A DNA stretch of 64,000 nt from Testudinibacter aquarius (GTDB lineage: Bacteria; Pseudomonadota; Gammaproteobacteria; Enterobacterales; Pasteurellaceae). Below are positions 18,537 to 27,657 of the stretch, piece by piece (the first letter of the stretch is position 1; each line of letters starts with the position of its first letter). The notes under the pieces were generated by a model. That model searched no databases. It saw nothing but the letters and a program-made list of their open reading frames with translations, and had not been told where the DNA came from. The DNA lies in contig NZ_SMCP01000007.1 in NCBI RefSeq assembly GCF_004342725.1, positions 1-64,000 of the forward strand, written 5' to 3'. The translations under genes and the position numbers were made by a program.

Positions 18537-19667
18537 CTATTTCCACCACTTTTCCTGCGGCAGATTATCCAACGTAAATGTCTGCCCGATTTTCGGCGTG
18601 GCGGTTTGCAGTGGTTTGCCGTCGGTGGCAGTCGAGAAGCGTTCAATAGGGTCTGTCCAAGTGTGGTAAGCCAAGTCAAATTTTGCCCAATGAATCGGCA
18701 CCACAATCCGGGTTTGCAGATCGAGCGAGGCTTGTGCCGCTTGTTCCGGTGTCATATGAATTGATGCCCACGCTGGATCGTAAGCGCCGTTTTCGATAAA
18801 CGTCAGATCAAACGGGCCGTACTGTTCGGCGATTGTCGTGAAATGCTTGCCATAACCACTGTCACCATTGAAATAGAGTGATAATTGCGGTGATTTCACC
18901 ACCCAAGAACCCCATAAGGTGCTGTTGCGGTTGTTTAAATTCCGCCCGCTGAAATGCCGTGCCGGCGCTAGCGTTAAGGTTAATTCGCCTTCGGCGTTAC
19001 CAAGAGGCAAACTGACACTATCATGCCAATCCAATTCGGTGATTTTGTCATCGGCGACGCCCCAGCGCTGCAAATGTCCTTTCACCCCCAACGGCACATA
19101 ATAGTGCCCCACTTTGTGATCAATTTCCTGAATTGCTTGATGATCGAGGTGATCGTAGTGGTCATGCGACAACAATACGATATCCATAAACGGTAAATCA
19201 GCGGTTTTTGGCGGATTGGTCATCTCAAAGGCTTTGCCACCGAAAAACAGCGGCGAAGCGCGGTAAAACACCGGATCGGTGATGATGGTCAAGTCAGCGG
19301 TTTTGAACAGCACGGTTGAATGTCCGAACCAAGTGAAACTGTTGTTCACCACCGCACTTTGATCCAACGTCAGAGTTGGAAGCGGAGCGGACGGATGCTT
19401 GCCTGCAGGTGGATTCAACACCGAGGTCAGCCAAGTCATCAATGACGGTCGATTGCTGCCGATGGTTTCAATCGTGGTCGGTTCCTGATTGACAAACACC
19501 TCACCGTTGAAATTTGGTGAAGCCTGAATGCGCGCTAGACTGGCTGCATCGGGCTTGCCGCCGAAAGTTGGTGCGAAATAAACATAAGCCGCGATCCCTA
19601 CAGCAACCAGCACGGCACAAAGTGCGGTCCATTTGAGCAAAACGAATAAAATTTTTACAATAGTCAT
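18537..19667 (-). CDS. MBL-fold metal-dependent hydrolase (NAPE-PLD/RomA-like), membrane-anchored
   Basis: A 376-residue metallo-beta-lactamase-fold protein. An N-terminal hydrophobic anchor (VKILFVLLKWTALCAVLVAVGIAAYVYF) places the enzyme domain in the periplasm. The metal-binding HxHxDH motif is LLSHDHYDHLDHQAI. Further metal ligands are probably in APARHFSGR, FNGDSGYGKHF and PIHWAKFDLAYHTW. This resembles the NAPE-PLD/UlaG-like branch that includes RomA-type proteins; the substrate is unknown. A copy of its 5' end is duplicated at 20324-20420. Confidence 0.85.
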   Translation of the reverse strand: MTIVKILFVLLKWTALCAVLVAVGIAAYVYFAPTFGGKPDAASLARIQASPNFNGEVFVNQEPTTIETIGSNRPSLMTWLTSVLNPPAGKHPSAPLPTLTLDQSAVVNNSFTWFGHSTVLFKTADLTIITDPVFYRASPLFFGGKAFEMTNPPKTADLPFMDIVLLSHDHYDHLDHQAIQEIDHKVGHYYVPLGVKGHLQRWGVADDKITELDWHDSVSLPLGNAEGELTLTLAPARHFSGRNLNNRNSTLWGSWVVKSPQLSLYFNGDSGYGKHFTTIAEQYGPFDLTFIENGAYDPAWASIHMTPEQAAQASLDLQTRIVVPIHWAKFDLAYHTWTDPIERFSTATDGKPLQTATPKIGQTFTLDNLPQEKWWK

Positions 19668-19754
19668 AATCGGTCGAGTAGCCTGTGGAGAGATTGTTTA
19701 GTCTATAAACCAAACAGATTAGATTTGATTTGATTATAACTCGACAACATACAT

Positions 19755-19817
19755 TGTAAATTTCAAATTTTGCATTTTATTTTTTCCAAAAAGGAAATTA
19801 TCTTGCGGCATTAATGG
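19755..19817. repeat. Direct repeat, left copy (MBL gene upstream region)
   Basis: A stretch upstream of the MBL-fold gene recurs at 20358-20420 with only a few differences, including the shared run GGAAATTATCTTGCGGCATT. The coding segment 19568-19601 recurs at 20324-20357. In the right-hand copy the two segments are joined directly, so that copy is a deleted duplicate. Confidence 0.85.
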
Positions 19818-19909
19818 GTTTTTCGTCGAACTGTAAAATTTTACTTTTCTGAGCGGGGTATTTATAGTATAGATCTATCTTGCATACACCTTAAAAAGAG
19901 GATAATTTT

Positions 19910-20318
19910 ATGCAAAACCTTCACAAATCTTCACAAAAGTCTATGCTTAATCGGGCTTGCGGTAGTACTTGGTGGCTGTTCCGGCTCGATGGGAGCGGGG
20001 GATTGTTTTGACGACACTTTCCTGAAACAAAACCTCATTGCAGGCAAAACCACCAAAGCTCAAGTGGAAAAATTATGTGGTTCTCCAACTTCCAGCCGTA
20101 GCGGCAGTTCTCCGCTTTACCAATATGATAGCACGAAAACGGGGCTTCAAGGAATGCTCGGAACATTTGGTTCTACTATTAGTTCAGTCATACCGGGAGT
20201 GGGCGGTTCACTCGAGACTGCTGAAAAAGCAACAGATATAACCTCGTCGCGAAAAAATTTGACCGTTTATTTTTATAATGCTAATGGCACAGTATCTGGT
20301 TATAATTTAAACAAGTAA
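19910..20318 (+). pseudogene. Frameshifted small lipoprotein gene (SmpA/OmlA-like)
   Basis: The ATG at 19910, preceded by AAGAGG, opens MQNLHKSSQKSML and then leaves frame. The signal-peptide core and lipobox (IGLAVVLGGC, Cys at 19977-19979) and the rest of the protein are in another frame, reading to 20318. That downstream frame has no ATG, GTG or TTG before the lipobox. Removing one A from the AA at 19949-19950 restores a 135-residue lipoprotein. The mature part has IAGKTTKAQVEKLCGSPTS, resembling the SmpA/OmlA (BamE-like) motif of small outer-membrane lipoproteins. It is either a real pseudogene or a sequencing error; a short ATG 19989 start would lack export. Confidence 0.75.
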
Positions 20319-20323
20319 AGTAG

Positions 20324-20420
20324 TTGGCGCGAAATAAGCATAAGCCGCAATCCCTACGGTAAATTTCAAATTTTGAATTTTATTTTTTCTAAAAAGGAAA
20401 TTATCTTGCGGCATTAATGG
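20324..20420 (-). pseudogene. Truncated duplicate of the MBL-fold gene 5' end
   Basis: On the minus strand, 20357-20324 encodes VGIAAYAYFAP, matching VGIAAYVYFAP of the anchor of the MBL-fold protein. It is joined to the same upstream sequence found at 19755-19817, with the start codon region deleted. It has no start codon and no enzyme domain. It forms the right boundary of a duplication that brackets the lipoprotein gene. Confidence 0.8.
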
Positions 20421-20539
20421 TTTTTTTCCGATTGCGCGGCTTTTTATCAGAAAGATGTGCAGTTGATAAATTGTTGCTTGAATATTTTGTGAATTTTCGA
20501 GAATATTCACGCCATTAAGTGAATCGGAAGGAACAGCAA

Positions 20540-21448
20540 ATGCAGACAGAACAAACATTATCATTGGTGGAACAAACACTAGTCACTTGGCAACAGAAGA
20601 TTATTGGATTTTTGCCGAATTTAGCTTTATCCGCTGCAGTATTGATTGTTGGGCATTATTTGGCAAGATTGCTACAAAAGATAACCTTTAAAGCCTGTAA
20701 TAGAGTGTTTTCAAATAATCTACGGTTGGCGAAAATGACCTCAACCTTGGTTTATTGGATTATTCTTTTTGCCACCATGATCTTGGTTCTGGATATTTTA
20801 AATCTCACCAATTTACTGACGCATCTGCTGGCGGGTGCTGGAATTATCGGTATTATCGCCGGATTTGCCTTTAAAGACATTGCTTCGAATGCTTTTTCAG
20901 GTTTGTTAATTAAATCGCAACAGCCGTTTAAGACGACGCACTGGGTTAAAATTGATGATTATTTAGGCGAAGTGCAAGAGATTGGTATGATCACCACCAC
21001 TCTGAAAACATTAGGCGGAAAACTGGCGCATGTGCCGAATCAGTTGATTTACAGCGGAGTTTTCATTAATTATTCGGCACTTGGAAAACAGCGCATCGTG
21101 GTATCGGGCGGCGTGTCCTATGGTGATGAATTAGAGAAAGTCAAATCGGTTACGCTTGAGCTGGTTAACCAATTTGAGTTTGTGTTGGATAAAGCGCAAA
21201 CCGATTTTTATTTTACCGAGATCGGCAGTTCGACCTATAACTTTGAAGTACGGTTTTGGATTGATTTTGTCAACTATACTCAATACTTAGCCGCCAAAAG
21301 CGAAGTGATTATGCAGTTGAAAAAACGCTTTGAGCAGGAGCAGATTAGCATTGCCTACAATGTGATGACCTTGGATTTTGGGGTAAAAGGCGGCGTGAAT
21401 TTGTTTGATAACCGAATACAGTTGCAGCAGGAAAATGGTGCGTCATAG
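20540..21448 (+). CDS. Small-conductance mechanosensitive channel family protein (MscS-like)
   Basis: A 302-residue inner-membrane protein with three N-terminal membrane helices (about residues 20-120). The pore helix and beta domain follow (GIIGIIAGFAFKDIASNAFSGLLI), then WVKIDDYLGEVQEIGMITTTLKT and a cytoplasmic alpha/beta part. Family members open under osmotic downshock. It is one of two MscS paralogues here and diverges from the canonical MscS at 51410 in the pore helix. The ATG at 20540 has GGAAGGA seven bases upstream, so it is preferred over GTG 20519. Confidence 0.88.
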   Translation: MQTEQTLSLVEQTLVTWQQKIIGFLPNLALSAAVLIVGHYLARLLQKITFKACNRVFSNNLRLAKMTSTLVYWIILFATMILVLDILNLTNLLTHLLAGAGIIGIIAGFAFKDIASNAFSGLLIKSQQPFKTTHWVKIDDYLGEVQEIGMITTTLKTLGGKLAHVPNQLIYSGVFINYSALGKQRIVVSGGVSYGDELEKVKSVTLELVNQFEFVLDKAQTDFYFTEIGSSTYNFEVRFWIDFVNYTQYLAAKSEVIMQLKKRFEQEQISIAYNVMTLDFGVKGGVNLFDNRIQLQQENGAS

Positions 21449-21464
21449 AATTACGTTATAGAAT

Positions 21465-21486
21465 AGGGCGGGGTAGTTTCCGCCCT
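21465..21486. terminator. Bidirectional hairpin between mscS-like gene and trpA
   Basis: AGGGCGG and CCGCCCT form a 7-bp GC-rich stem between the convergent genes. It resembles a shortened form of the local palindromic repeat arm, but the match is too short to be sure. The T tract is weak. Confidence 0.5.
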
Positions 21487-21506
21487 TGTGGTGATTGGTA
21501 ATAGGT

Positions 21507-22316
21507 TTAACCAATGGTCGCGGCTTTCATGTTGCGCACAAATTCTGCCAACAAACGCAGCATTTCAGGTTGGTTATCCAAGTTATTTTCGATGATTTTC
21601 ACAATCGCCGAACCGGAAATCGCCCCGGCAGTGCCGCTGTTCAGCGCCTCGATCACTTGTTGTGGCTGGGCGATGCCGAACCCTTGCAAAATCGGCGCTG
21701 CGTGGTGCGCTTTCAGTTGTTTAATCAAATGGTCTAAATTTGCTGCGTGGCTTTGATTTTCGGCGCTGGTTACACCGGCGCGCGAGACCAAATAAGTGTA
21801 GCCCTCGCTGTTTTCGGCAACAGCTTGAATTGTCTCGCTGTCGGCATTCGGTGGGCAGATAAACACCGGCTGCACCCCGAATTTTTTCGCTGCCGCTACA
21901 TACGGCTCGCACGCCAACAATGGCACATCGGCAACCAGCACCGCATCGACGCCGCTTTGTTGGCATTGTCGGTAGAAGTTATCCAAGCCTTTGGCGAAAA
22001 TCAGATTCGCACACAGTAATAAACTGATGGGAATATTCGGGTATCTTGACCGCACTTTGTCTAATAACACAAAGCATTCTTTGGTGCTGCAACCGGCATT
22101 CAGCGCACGGTTGTTGGCAGCTTGAATCACCGGCCCGTCCAACAAGGGATCGGAAAACGGAAAGCCGAGTTCCAATGCATCGGCACCGTTGTCAACTAAG
22201 GTGCAGATAATTTCAAAAGAGCGGTCTAAATCCGGATCGCACAGGGTGACGAACGGCACGAATGCGCCCTCATTTTGGTTGTTGAGTTGCTGAAACAGCT
22301 GATCAAAACGGCTCAT
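21507..22316 (-). CDS. trpA: Tryptophan synthase alpha subunit
   Basis: It cleaves indole-3-glycerol phosphate to indole and glyceraldehyde 3-phosphate inside the alpha2-beta2 complex. The 269-residue TIM barrel has the catalytic Glu in [16 protein letters not shown] with Asp in the same loop, the phosphate-binding [11 protein letters not shown] and ISGSAIVK. The start codon overlaps the trpB stop (ATGA), indicating translational coupling. It is the last gene of the trp operon. Confidence 0.97.
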   Translation of the reverse strand: MSRFDQLFQQLNNQNEGAFVPFVTLCDPDLDRSFEIICTLVDNGADALELGFPFSDPLLDGPVIQAANNRALNAGCSTKECFVLLDKVRSRYPNIPISLLLCANLIFAKGLDNFYRQCQQSGVDAVLVADVPLLACEPYVAAAKKFGVQPVFICPPNADSETIQAVAENSEGYTYLVSRAGVTSAENQSHAANLDHLIKQLKAHHAAPILQGFGIAQPQQVIEALNSGTAGAISGSAIVKIIENNLDNQPEMLRLLAEFVRNMKAATIG

Positions 22317-23515
22317 GCTTTTGCCCCTTTTTCGCTTAAAATTTTATCGACGGTGAAAATATCTTTATCGCCGCGTCCGGATAGATTGACCACCAAAAGC
22401 TGTGTTTTTTGCGGATCTTGTTTAATCATTTTTAATGCATATGCCAACGCATGCGAGGACTCCAATGCCGGAATGATCCCTTCGTGCTGCGCCAGTTGTT
22501 GGAACGCATCAAGCGCTTCGTCATCGGTGATCGATTCGTATTCGGCGCGTCCAATCGCATGCAGATAGGCATGTTGCGGCCCAACAGAAGGGAAGTCCAA
22601 TCCAGCAGAGATTGAATACGACTCTTCGATTTGTCCGTCTTCGGTTTGCATAATCGGGGATTTCATACCGAAATAGATGCCGACATTGGCGTGTTTCAAC
22701 GGCGCACCGTGTTGTCCGCTTTCAATGCCCAGCCCCGCCGGTTCGATGCCGATTAAGCGAACCGCACTTTCATCGATAAAATCGTTAAACATACCGATCG
22801 CATTAGAGCCGCCGCCGACGCAGGCAATTACCGCATCCGGCAGGCGTCCTTCACGTTCCAGCACTTGGCGTTTGGTCTCTTCGCCGATCATTTTTTGGAA
22901 TTCGCGCACAATGGTCGGGAACGGGTGCGGGCCTGCCGCCGTGCCGAGCAGGTAATGCGCTTTGTCGTAATTGGCGGACCAGTCGCGCATCGCCTCGCAA
23001 CAGGCATCTTTCAGTGAACACGAGCCTTTATTGACCGGAATCACCTCCGCCCCCATCAGGCGCATACGGAATACATTCGGCGACTGGCGTTCCACATCTT
23101 TTGCGCCCATATAAATGCGGCATTTTAAACCGAGCATCGCACAAGCAATCGCCGTGGCAACGCCGTGTTGCCCGGCACCGGTTTCGGCGATGATTTCGCT
23201 TTTGCCCATGCGGATCGCCAATAACGCCTGTCCGAGTACTTGGTTGGTTTTATGGGCACCGCCGTGCAGCAAATCTTCCCGTTTCAGGTAGAGCTTGGTT
23301 TTCGAGCCTTTGGTCAAATTGCGGCACAGGGTCAGTGCAGTCGGACGACCGGCATAATTTTTCAGTAAATCGTTAAATTCGGCGATAAACGCAGGATCAT
23401 CTTTGGCTTCCACAAACGCTTTTTCCAGCTGTTGCAGCACCGGTACCAGAATTTCCGGCACATACATACCGCCAAATTCGCCGAAATAGGGATCGAGTAG
23501 GGTTTTATTGCTCAT
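22313..23515 (-). CDS. trpB: Tryptophan synthase beta subunit
   Basis: A PLP enzyme joining indole and serine to make tryptophan. The 400-residue protein has the PLP lysine in [12 protein letters not shown], the phosphate-binding loop [11 protein letters not shown], and [15 protein letters not shown] lies before ATG 23515. It is separated from trpCF by the RAYT transposase unit, so its transcription must either pass through the palindromic arms or use a new promoter. Confidence 0.97.
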   Translation of the reverse strand: MSNKTLLDPYFGEFGGMYVPEILVPVLQQLEKAFVEAKDDPAFIAEFNDLLKNYAGRPTALTLCRNLTKGSKTKLYLKREDLLHGGAHKTNQVLGQALLAIRMGKSEIIAETGAGQHGVATAIACAMLGLKCRIYMGAKDVERQSPNVFRMRLMGAEVIPVNKGSCSLKDACCEAMRDWSANYDKAHYLLGTAAGPHPFPTIVREFQKMIGEETKRQVLEREGRLPDAVIACVGGGSNAIGMFNDFIDESAVRLIGIEPAGLGIESGQHGAPLKHANVGIYFGMKSPIMQTEDGQIEESYSISAGLDFPSVGPQHAYLHAIGRAEYESITDDEALDAFQQLAQHEGIIPALESSHALAYALKMIKQDPQKTQLLVVNLSGRGDKDIFTVDKILSEKGAKA

Positions 23516-23552
23516 TTAGTTTATCCTAATAATGACTAATTTATTAGACAAA

Positions 23553-23578
23553 GTAGGGGCGGATTGTATATCCGCCCG
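23553..23578. repeat. REP arm E, trpB-side flank of the RAYT gene
   Basis: GTAGGGGCGGAT-TGTA-TATCCGCCCG is a palindromic arm of the same family as copies at 12, 3704, 8382 and 17710. The minus-strand context just before it (CCGTTCGGGCGG) matches the right-hand inner junction of the REPIN copies (GCGGTTCGGGCGG). On the other side is AGACAAAG, also found beside the arms at 3704 and 17710. Confidence 0.85.
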
Positions 23579-23600
23579 AACGGAACGTGATACTGCTTTG

Positions 23601-24110
23601 TTATGGGTTTAGATCAATTTGATATAATTTATCTAATTCCCACTGTAACGGGTTATTCTCAATATATTCTGCAATAATTTCATAATCTTGTTCATTGCGA
23701 ATAATATGATCATAATATCCTCTTTGCCATAGCCTTTGATGGAATGGCAACCAATTATCATTTTTTACACCTCTGATATAGGCGTTTGTTGATACGACTT
23801 TTAACCATTTTATCGCATCAGGTAGATTAGTTTTTCCCAATTCATTGATCCAAATAAAATGAATATGGTTTGGCATAATAATATATTCGGCTAATTTACA
23901 ATCCTGATATCGTTTTTCCATTGAGATTAAAATAGATTCAGTTTCTTTTCCTGCTACGTTTAATAGCATAATACCATTTTGTATTTGACCTAATAAGTTT
24001 CGCCGTTGGTGAATGCAAATAGTAATAAAGTAGCAACCAGCCTCATTATAATCATAACAAGGTAAGCGCATTTTACGCCTTATCGGTTTTTGATTATGCT
24101 GTTTTATCAT
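23601..24110 (-). CDS. REP-associated tyrosine transposase (RAYT, Y1/HUH family)
   Basis: A 169-residue single-strand DNA transposase of the IS200/IS605-related Y1 family. The HUH motif is HIH (residues 82-84, in IMPNHIHFIW). The C-terminal YDHIIRNEQDYEIIAEYIENNP is a RAYT hallmark, and Tyr149 is the likely catalytic tyrosine. RAYTs bind and cleave REP hairpins. Here the gene is bracketed by inverted REP arms (23553-23578 and 24144-24169) and sits inside the trp operon between trpCF and trpB, in the operon's orientation. The key residues are intact, so it may be active. Its AT content is higher than that of its neighbours. Confidence 0.9.
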   Translation of the reverse strand: MIKQHNQKPIRRKMRLPCYDYNEAGCYFITICIHQRRNLLGQIQNGIMLLNVAGKETESILISMEKRYQDCKLAEYIIMPNHIHFIWINELGKTNLPDAIKWLKVVSTNAYIRGVKNDNWLPFHQRLWQRGYYDHIIRNEQDYEIIAEYIENNPLQWELDKLYQIDLNP

Positions 24111-24143
24111 TTCCAGGTAAATAGCTATATCGAGCTTCGTACA

Positions 24144-24169
24144 CGGGCGGATATATAATCCGCCCCTAC
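24144..24169. repeat. REP arm F, trpCF-side flank of the RAYT gene
   Basis: CGGGCGGATATATAATCCGCCCCTAC is the inverted partner of the arm at 23553. Read on the minus strand it continues CCCGTGTACGAAG, closely matching the inner junction CCCGTTTACGAAG of copy A. This suggests the RAYT gene occupies the place of the linker found in the non-coding REPIN copies. Confidence 0.85.
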
Positions 24170-24175
24170 AAAAAA

Positions 24176-25582
24176 TTAATATCGGATAATAGTGTTCAAT
24201 AATTCCGCAATTTTATATTCATCTTTAATCCCCGTCGCACTTTCCACGCCGGAGTTTATATCCACTCCCAAACAGCCTTGAATCAAGGCTTGTTCGATAT
24301 TTTCCTGTTTGATGCCGCCGGCTAAAATCGTGCGTTGTTTGATATTGGCTGGAATTAAGGTCCAGTCGAAAATCAAGCCGGTGCCGCCTTGTTGTCCTTG
24401 CACCTTACTGTCGAACAAGAAACGATCAATCAGCGGATCATCCGCCAGTTTAATCTGTTCGTGGTTGTCGATGTCGACCGAAATCACATTCCAGATTTGG
24501 CAATGTGACGGCAGTTTTTGCCGTAGTTGTTGCATAAATTCGTGACTTTCGTTGCCGTGCAGTTGCACCGCAAACAGCTTTAATTCACGGGCGATCTCGG
24601 CAATATATTCCAATTCCTGATTTTGAAATACACCGACAAAGCGCAGCAGGGCGACGCTAATCAGTGTTTTGGCTTGTTCAAGGCTGACTTTGCGCGGCGA
24701 TTTTTCGGCGAAAATCATGCCTCCGTATAGCGCCCCGCAGCGATATACCGCTTGTACATCTTGCGCACGGGTTAAGCCGCAGACTTTGTTTTCGCCAAAA
24801 ATCACTTGCCGCACCGCACTTCGCAGATCGTCCTCGCCCATTAGGCTGCTGCCGATTAAAAAGGCGTGTACATACGGTTTCAGCTGCTGAATTTGTTGGT
24901 GATTGTAGATCCCCGATTCGCTGATGATAATCCGATCTGCCGGGATTTGCTGTGCGAGTGGTGGCGTGCGCTGGAGATCAACGCTGAGATCATGCAGATC
25001 ACGGTTATTAATTCCGATCACTCTGGCATTGAGTTTGACCGCTCTTTCCAGTTCTGCTTGGTTCGAGGTTTCGGTCAGTACACCCATGCCCAAATCGTGC
25101 GCCAAATTTGCTAATTTGAGATAGGTTGCATCGTCCACCACCGACAACATCAGCAAGATCGCATCGGCTTGATGATAACGCGCCAGATAAACCTGATATT
25201 CGTCAATCATAAAATCTTTGCACAAAATTGGCTGTGGCGCAATTGAGCGCACTTCGGCGATAAAATCGAAATTGCCCTGAAAATATTTTTCATCGGTCAG
25301 CACCGAAATTGCCGAGGCATAATCTTTATACACAGTGGCAATCTGCGCCAAATTGAAATCCTTGCGGATCAGCCCTTTTGACGGTGAAGCCTTTTTGCAT
25401 TCCAAAATATAGGCAGGGTATTGGTGCGTGCCTTTGCTCAATGCTTGATAGAAATCACGCTCGGAACGTTGCACTTGATCCTGAAATTGTGCCAACGGCA
25501 ACGCTGCTTTTTTATTTTTTACCCATTCAAGTTTATCGTTGACAATTTTTTGTAAGATTGTGGGTTTGTTATCCATATTCAC
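24176..25582 (-). CDS. trpCF: Fused indole-3-glycerol-phosphate synthase / phosphoribosylanthranilate isomerase
   Basis: Two TIM barrels in one 468-residue chain, as in enterobacteria. The N-terminal IGPS half has [39 protein letters not shown] and IISESGI. The C-terminal PRAI half begins near residue 265 ([26 protein letters not shown]) and ends with [14 protein letters not shown] and [10 protein letters not shown]. Together they convert phosphoribosylanthranilate to indole-3-glycerol phosphate. GTG 25582 is eight bases from AAGG; ATG 25576 is the alternative. Confidence 0.96.
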   Translation of the reverse strand: MNMDNKPTILQKIVNDKLEWVKNKKAALPLAQFQDQVQRSERDFYQALSKGTHQYPAYILECKKASPSKGLIRKDFNLAQIATVYKDYASAISVLTDEKYFQGNFDFIAEVRSIAPQPILCKDFMIDEYQVYLARYHQADAILLMLSVVDDATYLKLANLAHDLGMGVLTETSNQAELERAVKLNARVIGINNRDLHDLSVDLQRTPPLAQQIPADRIIISESGIYNHQQIQQLKPYVHAFLIGSSLMGEDDLRSAVRQVIFGENKVCGLTRAQDVQAVYRCGALYGGMIFAEKSPRKVSLEQAKTLISVALLRFVGVFQNQELEYIAEIARELKLFAVQLHGNESHEFMQQLRQKLPSHCQIWNVISVDIDNHEQIKLADDPLIDRFLFDSKVQGQQGGTGLIFDWTLIPANIKQRTILAGGIKQENIEQALIQGCLGVDINSGVESATGIKDEYKIAELLNTIIRY

Positions 25583-25610
25583 CGGTTTTACCTTTATTTT
25601 TCTCTCATGT

Positions 25611-26258
25611 TTAAGGATTACGAATCGGACGATCGTGTTCCGGTTCCGCCTGTGTTAACCATTTTTGCATACTTGGCAGTTGGTAGATTCGTTTAGCGTA
25701 GGCGTTTGCTGCGGGGCTGAGATAATCCATTAATCCGTAATGGATTAGGCGGATCACCACCGGGGCGAAAAACGCATCAGCTGCGGTGAAGCGGCTGCCT
25801 GCGAGAAACTCGCCGCCGAAACGGGTTAGCCCTTCCGTCCAGAGTTGATTAATGCGTGCCAGATCAGCGGCAAGCGCACTATCGATTTGATCTAACGTGA
25901 CAAATTTTTGTGTATTCATGCTGCATTGGCTGCGTAGCGCCACAAATGACGAATGCATTTCCGCACAGGCACAACGTGACCAAGCACGGGCGTTGCGTTC
26001 TCTTGGCCACACTTGCGGATAATCTTCGGCAATATATTCTGCAATCGCCAAGCTGTCCCAAATGATCTCACCGTTGTGGTGCAACGCAGGAACTTTTGCG
26101 GTCGGGGAAGCTTGCAAAAAATCCAGTTTTTGCTGCTTTTTATCGGGCTGAAAATAGCGTTGCACTTCCTCAAATGGAATCGCTAATTGTTGCAACAAAA
26201 TCCACGGGCGCAGTGACCAGCTGGAATTGGTTTTATTGGCGATGAAAAGCTGGTACAT
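25611..26258 (-). CDS. Glutathione S-transferase family protein
   Basis: A 215-residue protein with an N-terminal thioredoxin-like domain ([20 protein letters not shown], then [32 protein letters not shown]) that binds glutathione. A C-terminal alpha-helical domain follows. The Ser in NSSWS could be the catalytic residue. The substrate is unknown. It is embedded in the trp operon between trpD (8 bp upstream) and trpCF (28 bp downstream), so it should be co-repressed by tryptophan. No role in tryptophan synthesis is known for the family. Confidence 0.88.
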   Translation of the reverse strand: MYQLFIANKTNSSWSLRPWILLQQLAIPFEEVQRYFQPDKKQQKLDFLQASPTAKVPALHHNGEIIWDSLAIAEYIAEDYPQVWPRERNARAWSRCACAEMHSSFVALRSQCSMNTQKFVTLDQIDSALAADLARINQLWTEGLTRFGGEFLAGSRFTAADAFFAPVVIRLIHYGLMDYLSPAANAYAKRIYQLPSMQKWLTQAEPEHDRPIRNP

Positions 26259-26266
26259 TGTCGCTC

Positions 26267-27268
26267 CTAATAACTTGCCAGTTGTTGCAAGGTGTCAAAC
26301 GGTTTGCCGGTGGCAAGACAGTCTAACACCATTTCCGCATTGTGTTTTAAATCTTCATGTCCGAACAGCTTCAGCAAAAGTGCTGTATTGATCGCCACGG
26401 CCTGAGCGTGGTATTGATCGCCTTTGCCTTGCAACAGTGCGGAGATCATCCGGGCATTTTCTGCCGGTTCACCGCCACGCAGCACCTCTAACGGCTGTGG
26501 TTCAAAACCGAAATCATACGGGCTGAGGCTGTAATATTCAATCGTGCCGTCACGAATTTCCGCCACTTCGGTTTTGCCGTGCAGCGCCACTTCGTCCAAG
26601 CCGGCACCGTGCACCACAAAAGAGTGTTGATGTCCGAGTGTCAATGCGGTTTCGGCATACGGCTTCAACAACTCCGGTGTATAAACACCGAGCAGTTGGT
26701 GTTTTGGCTTAGCCGGATTGCTGAGCGGACCCAAGATATTGAAAATTGTTCGGGTTTTTAACGCATTGCGTACCGGCATCGCGTATTTGAAGCCCAAATG
26801 GTACTGTTGCGCAAACAGAAAACAGACCCCGATGTGATCCAGCGCTTGGCGGGCGTTGGCTGCGCTCATGTTGATATTGACCCCAAGTGCGGTCAGTACA
26901 TCGCTGGCACCGGTTTTGCTCGACACGCTGCGGTTGCCGTGCTTGGCGATTTTGGCGCCCAGTGTTGCCGCCACAATGGCGCTGGCGGTGGAGATATTGA
27001 TGGTGTTGGCGCCGTCGCCGCCGGTGCCGACGATATCGGCAAAAACATAATCCGGACGAGGAAATGGCTCTGCGGCTTGTTGCAAGGCCGCAACCGCTCC
27101 GGCAATTTCCGCAATGCTTTCGCCGCGTAATTTAAGTGCAATCAGCGCTGCGGCAAGCTGTTCGTTGCTCAGTTTACCTTGCACAATGGCGCTAAACAGG
27201 GTATGGCTTTGTTGTTGGTTTAATGTCTGGTTACTGAATAAAATCTCTAATAATGCTTGTAATTCCAT
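26267..27268 (-). CDS. trpD: Anthranilate phosphoribosyltransferase
   Basis: It transfers phosphoribosyl from PRPP to anthranilate. The 333-residue protein has the PRPP-binding [38 protein letters not shown], and [21 protein letters not shown]. It is a stand-alone enzyme: the glutamine amidotransferase (TrpG) is a separate gene here, unlike the fused TrpGD of E. coli. AGGTAG precedes ATG 27268. Confidence 0.97.
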   Translation of the reverse strand: MELQALLEILFSNQTLNQQQSHTLFSAIVQGKLSNEQLAAALIALKLRGESIAEIAGAVAALQQAAEPFPRPDYVFADIVGTGGDGANTINISTASAIVAATLGAKIAKHGNRSVSSKTGASDVLTALGVNINMSAANARQALDHIGVCFLFAQQYHLGFKYAMPVRNALKTRTIFNILGPLSNPAKPKHQLLGVYTPELLKPYAETALTLGHQHSFVVHGAGLDEVALHGKTEVAEIRDGTIEYYSLSPYDFGFEPQPLEVLRGGEPAENARMISALLQGKGDQYHAQAVAINTALLLKLFGHEDLKHNAEMVLDCLATGKPFDTLQQLASY

Positions 27269-27273
27269 ATGGA

Positions 27274-27657
27274 CTACCTTTTTGTATTATAGTTGAAACT
27301 GGCTTCGTCACCGGTCATACCACGAAACCCCCAACAATGCGGCTCTTGCTCTTTGATGGTGATCTCAATATCGGACGGTTTGATTTTCAGCTGTTTATAA
27401 ATCTCATCAAACAGCATACGGATCAATAATTTTTTTGCCTCCACACTGCGTCCGCTCATCATATTGATCTCAATAATCGTGTAAGCGTCGCTGCGGTCGG
27501 ACGGGTAGTAATAATCCTCGGCATCCAACCCAATAAAGCGTTGCACCCGTTTATGTTCAGGGAAATCCAAGGCAAACATCATGCAGCGGTGGATAACATC
27601 AGACAGCTCTTTTTTAATTGGATTCAAACGGTGTTTTAAGCCATAAACAACGATCAT
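27274..27657 (-). CDS. Tautomerase-superfamily protein (HI1388.1-like) within trp operon
   Basis: A 127-residue protein starting [11 protein letters not shown] at ATG 27657, whose first bases overlap the trpG stop (ATGA). It resembles the small Haemophilus protein HI1388.1, also located in a trp cluster, in [23 protein letters not shown] and [13 protein letters not shown]. These are tautomerase-superfamily features. The Pro normally following Met1, the catalytic base of tautomerases, is absent (Ile2), so classical tautomerase activity is doubtful. The frame is open further upstream but would lie within trpG. Confidence 0.8.
   Translation of the reverse strand: MIVVYGLKHRLNPIKKELSDVIHRCMMFALDFPEHKRVQRFIGLDAEDYYYPSDRSDAYTIIEINMMSGRSVEAKKLLIRMLFDEIYKQLKIKPSDIEITIKEQEPHCWGFRGMTGDEASFNYNTKR

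Noticed and set aside
21465-21486. Additional member of the REP arm family
   Set aside because: Only a GGGCGG/CCGCCC core is shared and the central AT part is shortened, so it is treated as an ordinary terminator hairpin.
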